A stretch of 64,000 bases of DNA, taken from contig CAZJBS010000014.1 of NCBI GenBank assembly GCA_964544475.1, positions 15,939 to 79,938 on the forward strand, read 5' to 3'. A model generated the notes under the pieces. It was not told where the DNA came from. It saw only the letters and a program-made list of their open reading frames with translations, and did not search any database. Shown piece by piece: positions 51,692 to 60,929 of the stretch. The translations under genes were made by a program, and so were the position numbers. The DNA comes from CAZJBS01 sp964544475 (GTDB taxonomy: Bacteria; CLD3; SB21). How positions within the stretch are numbered: the first letter of the stretch is position 1; the number at the start of each line of letters is the position of its first letter.

Positions 51692-53694
51692 CCGTTATTA
51701 GGAGTCTTGACGTGCATTCACCATTCTATGATCTGGCCTGGCTGATTCCGGCGCTTCCATTGCTGGCGTTCCTGATTACAGTCCTTTTTACGCGGCATTA
51801 CAAGGGGCTGACCGCCTTCCTTTCGTGCGCGGCCGTGATCGCTTCTTTCTATCTTTCCGTGAGAGTACTCGTTGATATGGTGGCCGGCGCGGGAACACGC
51901 CAGACCTTGAACATTGAATGGATTCCTCTTGGTAAATCGCTGCACGTGACCCTGGGAGTGTACCTGGATCCGCTTTCTGTGATGATGCTGATGGTCGTCA
52001 CGACGGTCTCCATGCTCGTGCATATATATTCACTCGGTTACATGAAGCACGATGAGGGGAAAGCGCGGTTTTTCTCGTTTTTGTCGTTGTTCACTTTTTC
52101 GATGCTCGGATTGGTGCTTGCCGACAACATGCTGCAGATGTTTATCTTCTGGGAATTGGTCGGGTTGTGCTCGTACCTGCTGATCGGCTATTTTTATGAA
52201 AAGAAATCAGCTGCCGATGCCGCGAAGAAGGCCTTTTCCGTGACACGGGCCGGCGATCTGGGTTTCTTCATGGCGGTTGTGATATGCTGGGGGTACTTCG
52301 GCACGTTTGATTTTGTCGAAATCCAAAGACAATACGGGCAAACGACGGAGTTTTTGGCACGGGCGTTTCCATTTCTGATTTTCTTTGGGGCGATGGGCAA
52401 GAGCGGCCAGTTTCCGCTGCACATCTGGCTTCCGGACGCCATGGAAGGCCCAACGCCGGTGTCAGCGCTGATCCATGCGGCGACGATGGTAGTAGCCGGT
52501 ATCTTTTTGGTGGCCCGATCCATACTGATTTTTGCCAACACGCCGGACACCATGTTGTGGGTGGCTTATATCGGAGGATTCACAGCCTTTTTTGCCGCCA
52601 CGATTGCTGTGGCCCAACATGACATCAAGCGGGTTCTTGCGTATTCCACGTTGAGCCAGCTGGGATATATGATGATGGCGCTTGGCATCGGTGGAACCGT
52701 TGGACTCGGGAATTCACATCATGGCCATAGTGGACAGGACCTGGCCCTGCTGGGTCAGACGGCCGGCACGTTTCACCTGTTCACTCACGCGTTCTTCAAG
52801 GCCTTGTTGTTTCTCGCTTCCGGCAGCGTGATCCATGCGATGCACACCAACAACATCTGGGAAATGGGCGGCTTGAAATCAAGAATGAAGATCACCGTCT
52901 GGACCTTCCTGATCGGAACCATAGCGCTGGCCGGCATACCGCCCTTCGCCGGGTTCTGGAGCAAAGACGAGATTCTGGCCACGGCGTTTGAAGTGGGATC
53001 GATTCATGGTTATCTTCTTTTTGGTCTCGGCCTTGGCGCGGCATTTCTGACGGCCTTCTACATGTTTCGTCTGTGTTTTGTGGCATTTTGGGGCTCGGTA
53101 CCTGAAAAATCCCATCCGCACGAATCCGAGTTCTCCATGACGTTGCCCCTGATGGTTCTGGCTGGATTGTCCATGGTGGCTGGCCTGATCGGACATCGTG
53201 CCATCGCCGCCGCACTTGGTATCCCAAGCTATGCTGAATTTCTCAATCCCCAATGGGACCATGTGCCTCAATTCCACATCTCGATTGCCGTTGTATCGGT
53301 GATCGTCGCATCGTTGGGAATTCTGTCGGCGTTCTTGCTGTATGCAAAGCGTCCGGCGGAATGGACCAGTGAGGCGCACGATCCATTGCGCGCCAAACTT
53401 GGCCGGCTGTACGATCACCTCGAACACAAGTGGTATGTGGACGAAATCTGGTCGTGGATCCTCAGGAATTTCCTCTATCGTTTTTCGAGCGCCTGCGCCT
53501 GGTTTGACAGAAATATCGTAGACGGTACCGTCGACCTGGTTGGATTTCTGACCACCCGAGCGGGCCTGGCCATGCAGCCGGCTCAAAGCGGCCGCCTGCA
53601 GAATTATCTACTGGTCGTGGTGGTCGGGCTCCTGATCGTCCTGGCGTTGCTGTATGTTCATACGCCGGAAATTCTGGCTCAAATAACGAAATAA
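51688..53694 (+). CDS. nuoL: NADH-quinone oxidoreductase subunit L
   Basis: A 668-residue antiporter-like proton channel. HDIKRVLAYSTLSQLGYMMMALG and LPDAMEGPTPVSALIHAATMVVAG are its hallmark motifs. It is slightly longer than the common 610-650 residues. The gene is followed not by nuoM, but by two unrelated genes (53708-56143). Confidence 0.95.
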   Translation: MTVIRSLDVHSPFYDLAWLIPALPLLAFLITVLFTRHYKGLTAFLSCAAVIASFYLSVRVLVDMVAGAGTRQTLNIEWIPLGKSLHVTLGVYLDPLSVMMLMVVTTVSMLVHIYSLGYMKHDEGKARFFSFLSLFTFSMLGLVLADNMLQMFIFWELVGLCSYLLIGYFYEKKSAADAAKKAFSVTRAGDLGFFMAVVICWGYFGTFDFVEIQRQYGQTTEFLARAFPFLIFFGAMGKSGQFPLHIWLPDAMEGPTPVSALIHAATMVVAGIFLVARSILIFANTPDTMLWVAYIGGFTAFFAATIAVAQHDIKRVLAYSTLSQLGYMMMALGIGGTVGLGNSHHGHSGQDLALLGQTAGTFHLFTHAFFKALLFLASGSVIHAMHTNNIWEMGGLKSRMKITVWTFLIGTIALAGIPPFAGFWSKDEILATAFEVGSIHGYLLFGLGLGAAFLTAFYMFRLCFVAFWGSVPEKSHPHESEFSMTLPLMVLAGLSMVAGLIGHRAIAAALGIPSYAEFLNPQWDHVPQFHISIAVVSVIVASLGILSAFLLYAKRPAEWTSEAHDPLRAKLGRLYDHLEHKWYVDEIWSWILRNFLYRFSSACAWFDRNIVDGTVDLVGFLTTRAGLAMQPAQSGRLQNYLLVVVVGLLIVLALLYVHTPEILAQITK

Positions 53695-53707
53695 CCGGGC
53701 TCCCAGC

Positions 53708-55333
53708 ATGGCCGCTCCCTCGCCAAAGAAAAAACCCGGAATTTCGACCCCAAAGGCCGGTTCTTTTCACAACAGTTTCGAATGGTCAACCACGCGCGTC
53801 TGGGTGACGTTGGCGTGCATCGCCGGATTGCTTTTCTATTGGATGAGCCAATCGCCTAGGCCCTACGACGATGACAATATCGGCCGTTTCTTCATGGCCC
53901 AAATGGCTCCGGAGAAGCCTGAGTTTTTCGTCAACACCTGGGGCCGTCCTCTGGCGATTCTGCTTTTTGTCATTCCGTCTCAATTTGGATATTGGTACTG
54001 CGCCGGCGTGACAGTTTTGCTGTCAATCGGCACCGCATACCTGGTTTACCGTACCGCCGTTGAGACCGGACGCCCGAACGCCTGGCTTGGCGTTATTTTT
54101 ACGGCTTTCCAACCCATTTTTTTTGCGACCGGCTTCAGCCTTTGCACCGAACCGATCGCCGCGTTCTTTCTTGCCTGGGGCGTTTATTTGTTCTACAAAA
54201 AGAACCATGTACCGAGTAGTTTGATGTTGTCTCTCACGCCGTTGGCCCGATTGGAGATGGTGGTTCTTCTGCCGTTCTTTGCCATCACGCTCTTCAAGGA
54301 AAAGAAATACGTGGAAATTCTGCTTATGGGATTCGGCCTCGTGATTTTTCAGTTGGGCGGCATGATCCTGACGGGCGACACATGGTATTTGCTGACGCAA
54401 GCCCAGGGGGCCGGTCACGGCATGTATCAGAACGGCCCGTTTGACCATTACTTCAAACGTTTCATCTTCATTGTCGGTCCGACATTGTTTGTGTTGGTGT
54501 TATTGCAACTCGTGCACGACCTGAGGGAACGTCGTCTCAACGTGATCAACGCTTCGGTGGTTGTCATGTTCAGTCTTCACGTGTATTTCTATTGGAAGGG
54601 CAATGTCGCGCAGATCGGCTTTCTCAGACATTTGGTCGCGGTGGCTCCCATGATTGCCTTGTGGGGCCTGGACGGCTTCAATCGGTGGTTTGAGGACCGT
54701 GTTCCCGACAAGGCGGTGAAGCGCGAAACGCTCATCAATATCCTGGTGATATCCGGGCTTGCTATTCTGTCGTTGTCATACTACGGGTTCAATCTGGTGG
54801 GCGATTACTACCTGTCGGAAGAAAAAGACTATCTCAAATTCCTGACGGTGCTTCTTCTGCTCCTACTTTTTGCGTTGAATAAATACCTGGGTCTGGTCGA
54901 TCGTTCCATCAAATGGGTGATGATCATGTCCGTGGCCGCCATGACGGTCGTGTACGCCGTGGTCAAGGAAAGGCCGCTACAGTTGGATCCCGAGCACCAG
55001 GTCGTCCGGAATTTCCATGACTACTATGTTGAGAAGATAAAACCGGGCAACCCGCGCATGATGGTGGTTCACACGTGGTTTTTCTTTTTTGAAAAGTATA
55101 ACCTTTACAAGGACCGCGACAGCACCAGCACCTTTTGGGAAATGAAAAAAGAAAACCTGGATAAACTGCCGGTCGGCGGTCTTGTGGCGTGGGATTCTCA
55201 CTATAGCTGGAGGCTGGTCAGCGACGTCCAGCAGGAGGATTTGGTCAACAATCCCGGTTTCAAACTCCATCGGCAATTTGTGTCACCGAATCGGCGATTT
55301 GCCATTTTGTTATTTGAAAAGGTGCAGAGCTAG
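53708..55333 (+). CDS. GT-C-type membrane glycosyltransferase-like protein inserted in the nuo operon
   Basis: A 541-residue polytopic membrane protein with about ten to eleven hydrophobic segments. The acidic motif PYDDDNIGRFF in the first extracytoplasmic loop and later charged loops fit GT39/ArnT/DUF2029-type enzymes, which use polyprenyl-phosphate sugars as donors. The C-terminal ~120 residues are soluble. It lies between nuoL and nuoM with 13- and 6-nt gaps, so it is cotranscribed with complex I but is not a complex I subunit. Exact donor and acceptor are unknown. Confidence 0.72.
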   Translation: MAAPSPKKKPGISTPKAGSFHNSFEWSTTRVWVTLACIAGLLFYWMSQSPRPYDDDNIGRFFMAQMAPEKPEFFVNTWGRPLAILLFVIPSQFGYWYCAGVTVLLSIGTAYLVYRTAVETGRPNAWLGVIFTAFQPIFFATGFSLCTEPIAAFFLAWGVYLFYKKNHVPSSLMLSLTPLARLEMVVLLPFFAITLFKEKKYVEILLMGFGLVIFQLGGMILTGDTWYLLTQAQGAGHGMYQNGPFDHYFKRFIFIVGPTLFVLVLLQLVHDLRERRLNVINASVVVMFSLHVYFYWKGNVAQIGFLRHLVAVAPMIALWGLDGFNRWFEDRVPDKAVKRETLINILVISGLAILSLSYYGFNLVGDYYLSEEKDYLKFLTVLLLLLLFALNKYLGLVDRSIKWVMIMSVAAMTVVYAVVKERPLQLDPEHQVVRNFHDYYVEKIKPGNPRMMVVHTWFFFFEKYNLYKDRDSTSTFWEMKKENLDKLPVGGLVAWDSHYSWRLVSDVQQEDLVNNPGFKLHRQFVSPNRRFAILLFEKVQS

Positions 55334-55339
55334 TCCGGT

Positions 55340-56143
55340 ATGTTGCGTCCCTCGGATTTCAAAGATTGGCAGGAATACTATTGGACGTACCAGAATGTTC
55401 TGGCCAGGAAATACCTGATTCCCATGCTGGAAGGGCAGGGGATACGGATCGACGGATCGCGGGTTTTCGAGATCGGATGCGGAAGCGGCGGGGTGATTGA
55501 GGCGTTTGCGGAGCGCTGCCAAGTGGCCGTAGGATTGGATATCGCGCCATTTGATTACACTCACGCCCCGGGTTCGAAAGTCCGCTATATCACGGCCGAC
55601 ATTTTTGACCCGGAACACGCGTCCCGATATGCCGGCACGTACGATGTGATCCTGCTCCGCGATGTCATCGAACACTTGCCGTCCAAGGCCCTGCTCTTTG
55701 AAAGGTGTGCCGAATTGCTTGATCCGCAAGGAGTCATGTTGGTGACGTTTCCACCGTTCTATTCACCGTTTGGAGCTCATCAGCAGGTTCATGCGCGGCG
55801 ACGCCTGGGGAAACTTCCGTTCCTGCACTGGATGGGCCGCCGGTGGTATGTTAGGTATTTGCGAATGGTCGAAAAGAACAACGAAGGGGCGGTTCGGGCC
55901 GCTGAAGAATTGTTTGACACGAAAACAAGCATCCGGTCATTGAATCGGGAAATCAGGCATTCGTCTTTTGAAATTCAACATCAGGAATACTATGTGACGC
56001 GTCCGTCGTATGAAATTCGCTACGGTATCCGGCCCATGAAAGCCCAGTTTCTGCGGCATGTTCCGCTATTGCGCGAATGGCTGGTGATGGGTGTCTATAT
56101 GATCCTGCGAAAAAAACCGGCTTCTTCTAACCAATCGAGGTAG
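55340..56143 (+). CDS. Class I SAM-dependent methyltransferase
   Basis: A 267-residue methyltransferase with motif I FEIGCGSGGVIEAF, an acidic residue in GLDIAPFD and the post-I segment YDVILLRDVIEHLPSKALLF. It sits with the GT-C-like gene between nuoL and nuoM, 3 nt upstream of nuoM. It may modify a glycan or lipid product of its neighbour rather than the respiratory complex; no substrate can be assigned. Confidence 0.82.
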   Translation: MLRPSDFKDWQEYYWTYQNVLARKYLIPMLEGQGIRIDGSRVFEIGCGSGGVIEAFAERCQVAVGLDIAPFDYTHAPGSKVRYITADIFDPEHASRYAGTYDVILLRDVIEHLPSKALLFERCAELLDPQGVMLVTFPPFYSPFGAHQQVHARRRLGKLPFLHWMGRRWYVRYLRMVEKNNEGAVRAAEELFDTKTSIRSLNREIRHSSFEIQHQEYYVTRPSYEIRYGIRPMKAQFLRHVPLLREWLVMGVYMILRKKPASSNQSR

Positions 56144-56146
56144 GCT

Positions 56147-57679
56147 GTGGAACCTTTTATCTTATCCGCCATTATTTTAGTACCCATCGCGGCCGCGATC
56201 ATCATTGTGATGATGCCGGAAGAGGAGGCAACAGGCCCTCGCATGCTTGCCAGTTTTGCCTCGTTTATGACCGTTGTATTGTCCGTCGTGGCATACATCT
56301 ACTTTGATCCGGCGGCGGGGCGCAATTTTGAAGTGAATATCCCATGGGTGCCGACATTGGGGATACACTACCACGTCGGGGCGGATGGCATCTCCATAGC
56401 CATGCTGTTGCTGACCAGCATCACGATTTTCACGGGGTGCCTGATATCCTGGGAAATCAAGGAACGTCAGAAGGAATTCTTCGCATTTCTGCTGTTGCTG
56501 GTTGGCGGCGTGTTCGGTGTGTTTGTGGCCTTTGATCTGTTTCTTTTCCTTGTATTCTACGAGTTGGCCGTATTGCCAATGTATTTGCTGATTGGGATAT
56601 GGGGTACGGGCCGCAAAGAGTACTCGGCGATGAAACTGACGCTGTACTTGTTGTTGGGCAGTGCGCTCCTTCTGATCCCGATTTTTGGACTGTATGTTCA
56701 GGCCCACGCGGCGACCGGGATTTGGAGTTTCGATTACGACTTTTTGTCAAAGAACTTTCAGATCACCAGGGACTGGCAGTTGATTTTCTTCCCGATGGTT
56801 TTCGTGGGCTTCGGCACCATTGGTGGCTTGTGGCCGGTTCATACGTGGTCGCCGGACGGTCACGCCTCGGCGCCTTCGGCCGTTAGCATGCTTCACGCGG
56901 GCGTACTGATGAAACTGGGCGGTTATGGCATCATCCGGATTGGTCTGCAATTCATGCCGGAAGGGGCCCAGGAATGGGTCGTCTTTTTCGGGTTGCTCAC
57001 GGTCGTAAATATCGTCTACGGTTCGTTGTCGGCCATCCGGCAAACGGATATGAAATACATCATCGCCTATTCGTCGGTTTCGCACCTTGGGATTGTCACA
57101 CTGGGTATTTGCACGCTCACGCCATCGGGATTGAACGGCGCCGTTTACCAGATGTTCGCCCACGGCATCATGACCGCACTTCTCTTCGCATTGGTGGGCG
57201 TCGTATATGGCAAACTGCACAACCGGAACATCACGGAGATGGGTGGACTGGCGAAAATCATGCCATTCACAACCGTGGCGTTCGTGTTTGCCGGCATGAC
57301 CGGCCTCGGCCTTCCCGGATTGTCGGGCTTTGTGTCAGAATTACTGGTTTTGACGGGGGCGTTCTCGGCCGGTGTCGCGGGTTCGCCAAGTCCGATCATG
57401 AAGTACATTGCACTGATATGCCTGACCGGCGTCGTGTTTACGGCCATTTACATCCTGAGAGCCGTACAGCGTATATTCTTCGGCGAGCCGACGGAGGCCC
57501 TTCGCAACAACGAACACTTCCATCACCTCGGCGACACGGATAAAAGGGAAGTCTTTGCCTTGGGCATCCTGATGCTGGTAATCGTTCTGGCCGGCGCGTA
57601 TCCGGCATGGATGGTTGACTTGATCAATTCCGGTCTCTCACTGGAAGTATTCCCCAAACTGGGCCTGATGGCCAGGTAA
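56147..57679 (+). CDS. nuoM: NADH-quinone oxidoreductase subunit M
   Basis: A 510-residue antiporter-like subunit. GTIGGLWPVHTWSPDGHASAPSAVSMLHAGVLMKLGGYGIIR and QTDMKYIIAYSSVSHLGIVTLG are diagnostic, but I give them here only as shorter signatures WSPDGHASAPS and IIAYSSVSHLGIV. It is the last complex I gene in the window: nuoN does not follow, since parA starts 157 bp downstream. Start is at a GTG preceded by AGGTAGGC. Confidence 0.93.
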   Translation: MEPFILSAIILVPIAAAIIIVMMPEEEATGPRMLASFASFMTVVLSVVAYIYFDPAAGRNFEVNIPWVPTLGIHYHVGADGISIAMLLLTSITIFTGCLISWEIKERQKEFFAFLLLLVGGVFGVFVAFDLFLFLVFYELAVLPMYLLIGIWGTGRKEYSAMKLTLYLLLGSALLLIPIFGLYVQAHAATGIWSFDYDFLSKNFQITRDWQLIFFPMVFVGFGTIGGLWPVHTWSPDGHASAPSAVSMLHAGVLMKLGGYGIIRIGLQFMPEGAQEWVVFFGLLTVVNIVYGSLSAIRQTDMKYIIAYSSVSHLGIVTLGICTLTPSGLNGAVYQMFAHGIMTALLFALVGVVYGKLHNRNITEMGGLAKIMPFTTVAFVFAGMTGLGLPGLSGFVSELLVLTGAFSAGVAGSPSPIMKYIALICLTGVVFTAIYILRAVQRIFFGEPTEALRNNEHFHHLGDTDKREVFALGILMLVIVLAGAYPAWMVDLINSGLSLEVFPKLGLMAR

Positions 57680-57726
57680 AATCCGAATCGCAGGAATCAA
57701 AGAATCGGAAGAGCACTTTTTTTTGT

Positions 57727-57757
57727 GGCGTGGAACAAAGCGGCGACGTTTCACGCC
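57727..57757. other. Inverted repeat with parS-like half sites upstream of parA
   Basis: GGCGTGGAAC (57727-57736) and GTTTCACGCC (57748-57757) are complementary over ten positions with one G-U pair, separated by 11 bp. The right arm contains GTTTCACG, a perfect half of the parS consensus, and the left arm has near-matching CGTGGAAC. It is ~80 bp ahead of parA; it could be a ParB or ParA operator. Confidence 0.4.
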
Positions 57758-57770
57758 TTAAACAAAAACA

Positions 57771-57798
57771 TTGTAGATTCAACGAAAACCGCTATATT
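57771..57798 (+). promoter_or_regulatory. Promoter for parAB
   Basis: TTGTAG (57771-57776), 16 bp, then TATATT (57793-57798), 37 bp ahead of the parA ATG. The -35 is partial, but the -10 and position are good. Confidence 0.55.
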
Positions 57799-57835
57799 GT
57801 CGCGTATTTCTGCTTAGGTTCACCGGAGTTTCTGA

Positions 57836-58615
57836 ATGGGTAGAATCATCACGATTGCCAACCAAAAGGGAGGCGTCGGCAAAACTACAACGGCCATCAA
57901 TCTGGCTTCCTGTCTGGCTCACAATGGCCGACGGACGCTGATTATTGACATGGATCCCCAGGCCAATGCCACAACGGGTCTGGGTTTTGATCTGGAAAGC
58001 ATTGAGAGAAGTTCCTACGAAGTTCTGATCCACAACCTGAAAGCCGAAGAAGCCATCAGCAAAACGATGATGTCCAATATGGACCTCCTGCCGGCCCACA
58101 TACGGCTGGTCGGCGCCGAAGTGGAATTGGTCGGGCTGGAAAACCGTGAACAGATGTTCTTGAACGCAGTGGCCGGCATTCGCGACCGGTATGAATACGT
58201 TCTCGTGGATTGTCCGCCGTCACTGGGGCTCCTTACCCTGAATGCGCTGACCGGCTCGGATACCGTCCTGATTCCCATTCAGTGTGAATACTACGCCCTG
58301 GAAGGCCTTCGCCAGCTTCTGAATACGATCCGCTTGGTCCAGCGCCATCTGAATACGGCTCTGACGATCGAAGGAGTCCTTCTGACCATGTACGACAGCC
58401 GTCTCAACCTATCCAACCAGGTTGTCAACGAGGTGAAAGAATACTTCAAAGAAAAAGTCTTCAAGAATGTGATCCACCGGAATATCAAACTGGGTGAAGC
58501 CCCCAGTTATGGAAAACCGATCATGCTTTACGATCCGGCATCCGTGGGATCACAGGACTATATGGGATTGGCCAAAGAAGTGATGGCCAACGTTATCAAA
58601 CCCCAGCCCGTCTAA
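57836..58615 (+). CDS. parA: Chromosome-partitioning ATPase ParA
   Basis: A 259-residue Walker-type ATPase. The deviant Walker A KGGVGKTTTAINLA, IDMDPQANATTGLGF and VLVDCPPSLG are the expected motifs. ATP-bound ParA binds DNA non-specifically and is released by ParB, moving the origin region. It lacks the long N-terminal DNA-binding domain of plasmid ParA types, so it is of chromosomal Soj type. It is followed by parB with a 12-nt gap. Confidence 0.95.
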   Translation: MGRIITIANQKGGVGKTTTAINLASCLAHNGRRTLIIDMDPQANATTGLGFDLESIERSSYEVLIHNLKAEEAISKTMMSNMDLLPAHIRLVGAEVELVGLENREQMFLNAVAGIRDRYEYVLVDCPPSLGLLTLNALTGSDTVLIPIQCEYYALEGLRQLLNTIRLVQRHLNTALTIEGVLLTMYDSRLNLSNQVVNEVKEYFKEKVFKNVIHRNIKLGEAPSYGKPIMLYDPASVGSQDYMGLAKEVMANVIKPQPV

Positions 58616-58627
58616 GATCGGTCGACT

Positions 58628-59560
58628 ATGTCGGATAAATTCATTCCCAAAAAGAACACCGGTTTGGGGAAAGGGCTCGGCGCCCTGATTCCCGGTGCAA
58701 GCCTGACCAGGGAAGGTACGTTGAAGTCCGACGAATCGGCGATCAGCAACATTGCCATCCATCTGATCAAGCCCAATCCATTCCAACCGCGCAAAGAATT
58801 TGACGAACAGGCCCTGGTGGAATTGCGGGACTCCATTCTTCAAAATGGCATTATCCAGCCGATCACGGTGCGCAGAGTCCAGCATGGTTACGAACTGGTG
58901 GCGGGGGAACGCCGTTTCAGGGCTTCGAAAATGGCCAACCTTGAATCGCTGCCGGCCTATGTCCGGGACAATATTTCGGACGAGGAAATGCTGGAGATGG
59001 CTATCATCGAAAATGTCCAGCGCGAAACGCTCAATCCGATCGAATTGGCCCAGGGATACCAGCAACTCATCGATGTGTGCCATTTGACGCAGGAAGATGT
59101 CGCCGTGAAGATCGGGAAGGACCGCACGACGGTGGCCAATATTTTGCGGCTTCTCAAATTGCCCGGCCCGATTCAGGACAGTCTTCGCAAGGAAGAAATA
59201 ACGATCGGCCATGGCCGGGCGCTCATCGCATTGTCAGGAGAAGCAGCCCAACTCAAGGCCTGGAAGGAAGTTGTTACGGGTTACCTGTCGGTCCGCAAGA
59301 CCGAGCAATTGGTCAAGCATGTTCTGGATCATGCCGGTCAACAAAAAAAAACGACGCCGCATTCCACGGAAAAAGATACGGCTCCTCCGGCATCGGAGAC
59401 CAATCCGCACATTGCCGCCATAGAGGATCGCCTCCGCATCAAACTCGGAACGAAAGTCCGGATTCGTCACCGGTCCGACGGCGGATCGCTGGAAATCGAA
59501 TATTACTCGAACGACGATCTGGAAAGACTGCTTGAACTTATTGATTCGATTCGCGTATAG
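58628..59560 (+). CDS. parB: Chromosome-partitioning protein ParB
   Basis: A 310-residue protein with the N-terminal ParB/Srx domain (IKPNPFQPRKEFDEQ, GERRFRASKMANL, the CTP-binding GERRxRA region), a central helix-turn-helix (VAVKIGKDRTTVANILRLLKLP) and a C-terminal dimerisation domain ending IDSIRV. It binds parS and slides as a CTP clamp. The start ATG is 12 nt after parA. The middle linker (around residue 240-265) is lysine- and proline-rich. Confidence 0.94.
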   Translation: MSDKFIPKKNTGLGKGLGALIPGASLTREGTLKSDESAISNIAIHLIKPNPFQPRKEFDEQALVELRDSILQNGIIQPITVRRVQHGYELVAGERRFRASKMANLESLPAYVRDNISDEEMLEMAIIENVQRETLNPIELAQGYQQLIDVCHLTQEDVAVKIGKDRTTVANILRLLKLPGPIQDSLRKEEITIGHGRALIALSGEAAQLKAWKEVVTGYLSVRKTEQLVKHVLDHAGQQKKTTPHSTEKDTAPPASETNPHIAAIEDRLRIKLGTKVRIRHRSDGGSLEIEYYSNDDLERLLELIDSIRV

Positions 59561-59602
59561 CTGAAGCCATAACTGATTATCCAAACAAAAACCGAGGTCG
59601 CC

Positions 59603-60853
59603 ATGTTTGATTCGAACTACAAGTTCACCTGCGTCGATCGCTTCCTCAAGTATGTGAAATACGACACCCAGTCCGATGACGAGTCGACATCCTTTCCGAG
59701 CACTGAGAAGCAGAAAATTCTTTCCAGGAATCTGGCGGATGAGTTGAAGACCTTGGGCCTGAAAGACGCCCAGATGGACGAATGGGGCTATGTGATGGCG
59801 ACTCTGCCGTCCAACACGACGAAAAACGTAACCCCGATCGCGTTTATTGCGCACGTGGACACGTCGCCCGCGGTCACGGGGGCCGGGGTCAATCCTGTGA
59901 TTCACAAAAACTATCAGGGCGGCGATATTGCCCTGCCCAACGATCCGAACCAGACCATCAAAGCGGACGAGAATCCAGACCTGAAGAATATGAAGGGATT
60001 CGACATCATCACCACGGACGGCACGACGCTGCTGGGCGCCGACAACAAGGCGGGTGTGGCGGAAATCATGGATGCCGTGGCGTACCTGATGGCCCATCCG
60101 GAAGTCAAACATGGTCCGATCAAGATCTGTTTCACGCCGGACGAGGAAGTCGGCCGGGGAACGGAAAAGATCGATCTCAAGAAGCTCGGGGCCACGTATG
60201 CGTACACGGTCGACGGCTCAAGCCGTGGGGAAGTCGAGATGGAGACCTTCAGCGCCGATGGCGTCACGGTCAAATTCCATGGCCGGAATATCCATCCTGG
60301 CTATGCCAAAAATAAAATGGTCAACGCCCTGAAAGTCGCGGCCCGTTTCATGGAGAAACTCCCGAAAGACCGGCTTTCTCCGGAAACGACGGAAAAAAGA
60401 GAGGGTTTTGTTCATCCCACGACCATCAATGCGAATGAAGAGCTGGCCACGATTCGCTTCATTATCCGCGATTTCATCACGGAAAAACTCAAGGAGTACG
60501 AGGATTTTCTGAAAGATCTTGCGGAAAATACGGTCGCCGAATTTCCGGGCGCACGTCTGGAATTCGAAGTGAAAGAGCAATACCGGAACATGAAGTACGT
60601 TTTGGACAAGCATCCCCAGGTCGGGGCGTATGCCGTGGAAGCCATGAAACGATTGAATATCGAGCCCATCATGTCGCCGATTCGCGGCGGAACGGACGGA
60701 TCACGGTTGTCGTACATGGGTCTGCCAACGCCGAATATTTTCGCCGGCGAACACAGTTTCCATTCGAAACTGGAGTGGGTGGCCGTGCAGGACATGGAAA
60801 TGGCGGTTCGCGTGATCGTGACGATAGCACAGATTTGGGAGGAGAAAGCCTGA
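59603..60853 (+). CDS. pepT: Peptidase T (tripeptidase)
   Basis: A 416-residue M20 metallopeptidase with two zinc ions. FIAHVDTSP carries the first zinc histidine and aspartate, LLGADNKAGVAEI the bridging aspartate, and TPDEEVGRG the catalytic glutamate pair. It releases the N-terminal residue of tripeptides in the cytoplasm. It starts 42 nt after parB and ends just before a bidirectional terminator. Confidence 0.93.
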   Translation: MFDSNYKFTCVDRFLKYVKYDTQSDDESTSFPSTEKQKILSRNLADELKTLGLKDAQMDEWGYVMATLPSNTTKNVTPIAFIAHVDTSPAVTGAGVNPVIHKNYQGGDIALPNDPNQTIKADENPDLKNMKGFDIITTDGTTLLGADNKAGVAEIMDAVAYLMAHPEVKHGPIKICFTPDEEVGRGTEKIDLKKLGATYAYTVDGSSRGEVEMETFSADGVTVKFHGRNIHPGYAKNKMVNALKVAARFMEKLPKDRLSPETTEKREGFVHPTTINANEELATIRFIIRDFITEKLKEYEDFLKDLAENTVAEFPGARLEFEVKEQYRNMKYVLDKHPQVGAYAVEAMKRLNIEPIMSPIRGGTDGSRLSYMGLPTPNIFAGEHSFHSKLEWVAVQDMEMAVRVIVTIAQIWEEKA

Positions 60854-60877
60854 CAGAAGGGAAGACCAGCTGACAAG

Positions 60878-60908
60878 AAAAAAGGGGCCTTTTGTGGGCC
60901 CCTTTTTT
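60878..60908. terminator. Bidirectional Rho-independent terminator between pepT and the surface-protein gene
   Basis: GGGGCC (60884-60889) pairs with GGCCCC (60897-60902) around a 7-nt loop, with A6 on the left and T6 on the right. Both convergent transcripts end here. Confidence 0.85.
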
Positions 60909-60929
60909 GTCCATCATTATTTCTTTTTC

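Noticed and set aside
57680..57726. Possible terminator after nuoM (T-run at 57717-57724)
   Set aside because: Only a 5-bp TCCGA/TCGGA stem with an 18-nt loop precedes the T-run, and it is 7 nt away from it; not a convincing Rho-independent terminator.
57680..59602. A full parS palindrome near parAB
   Set aside because: No 16-bp near-perfect parS is visible; only half sites occur in the inverted repeat at 57727-57757.
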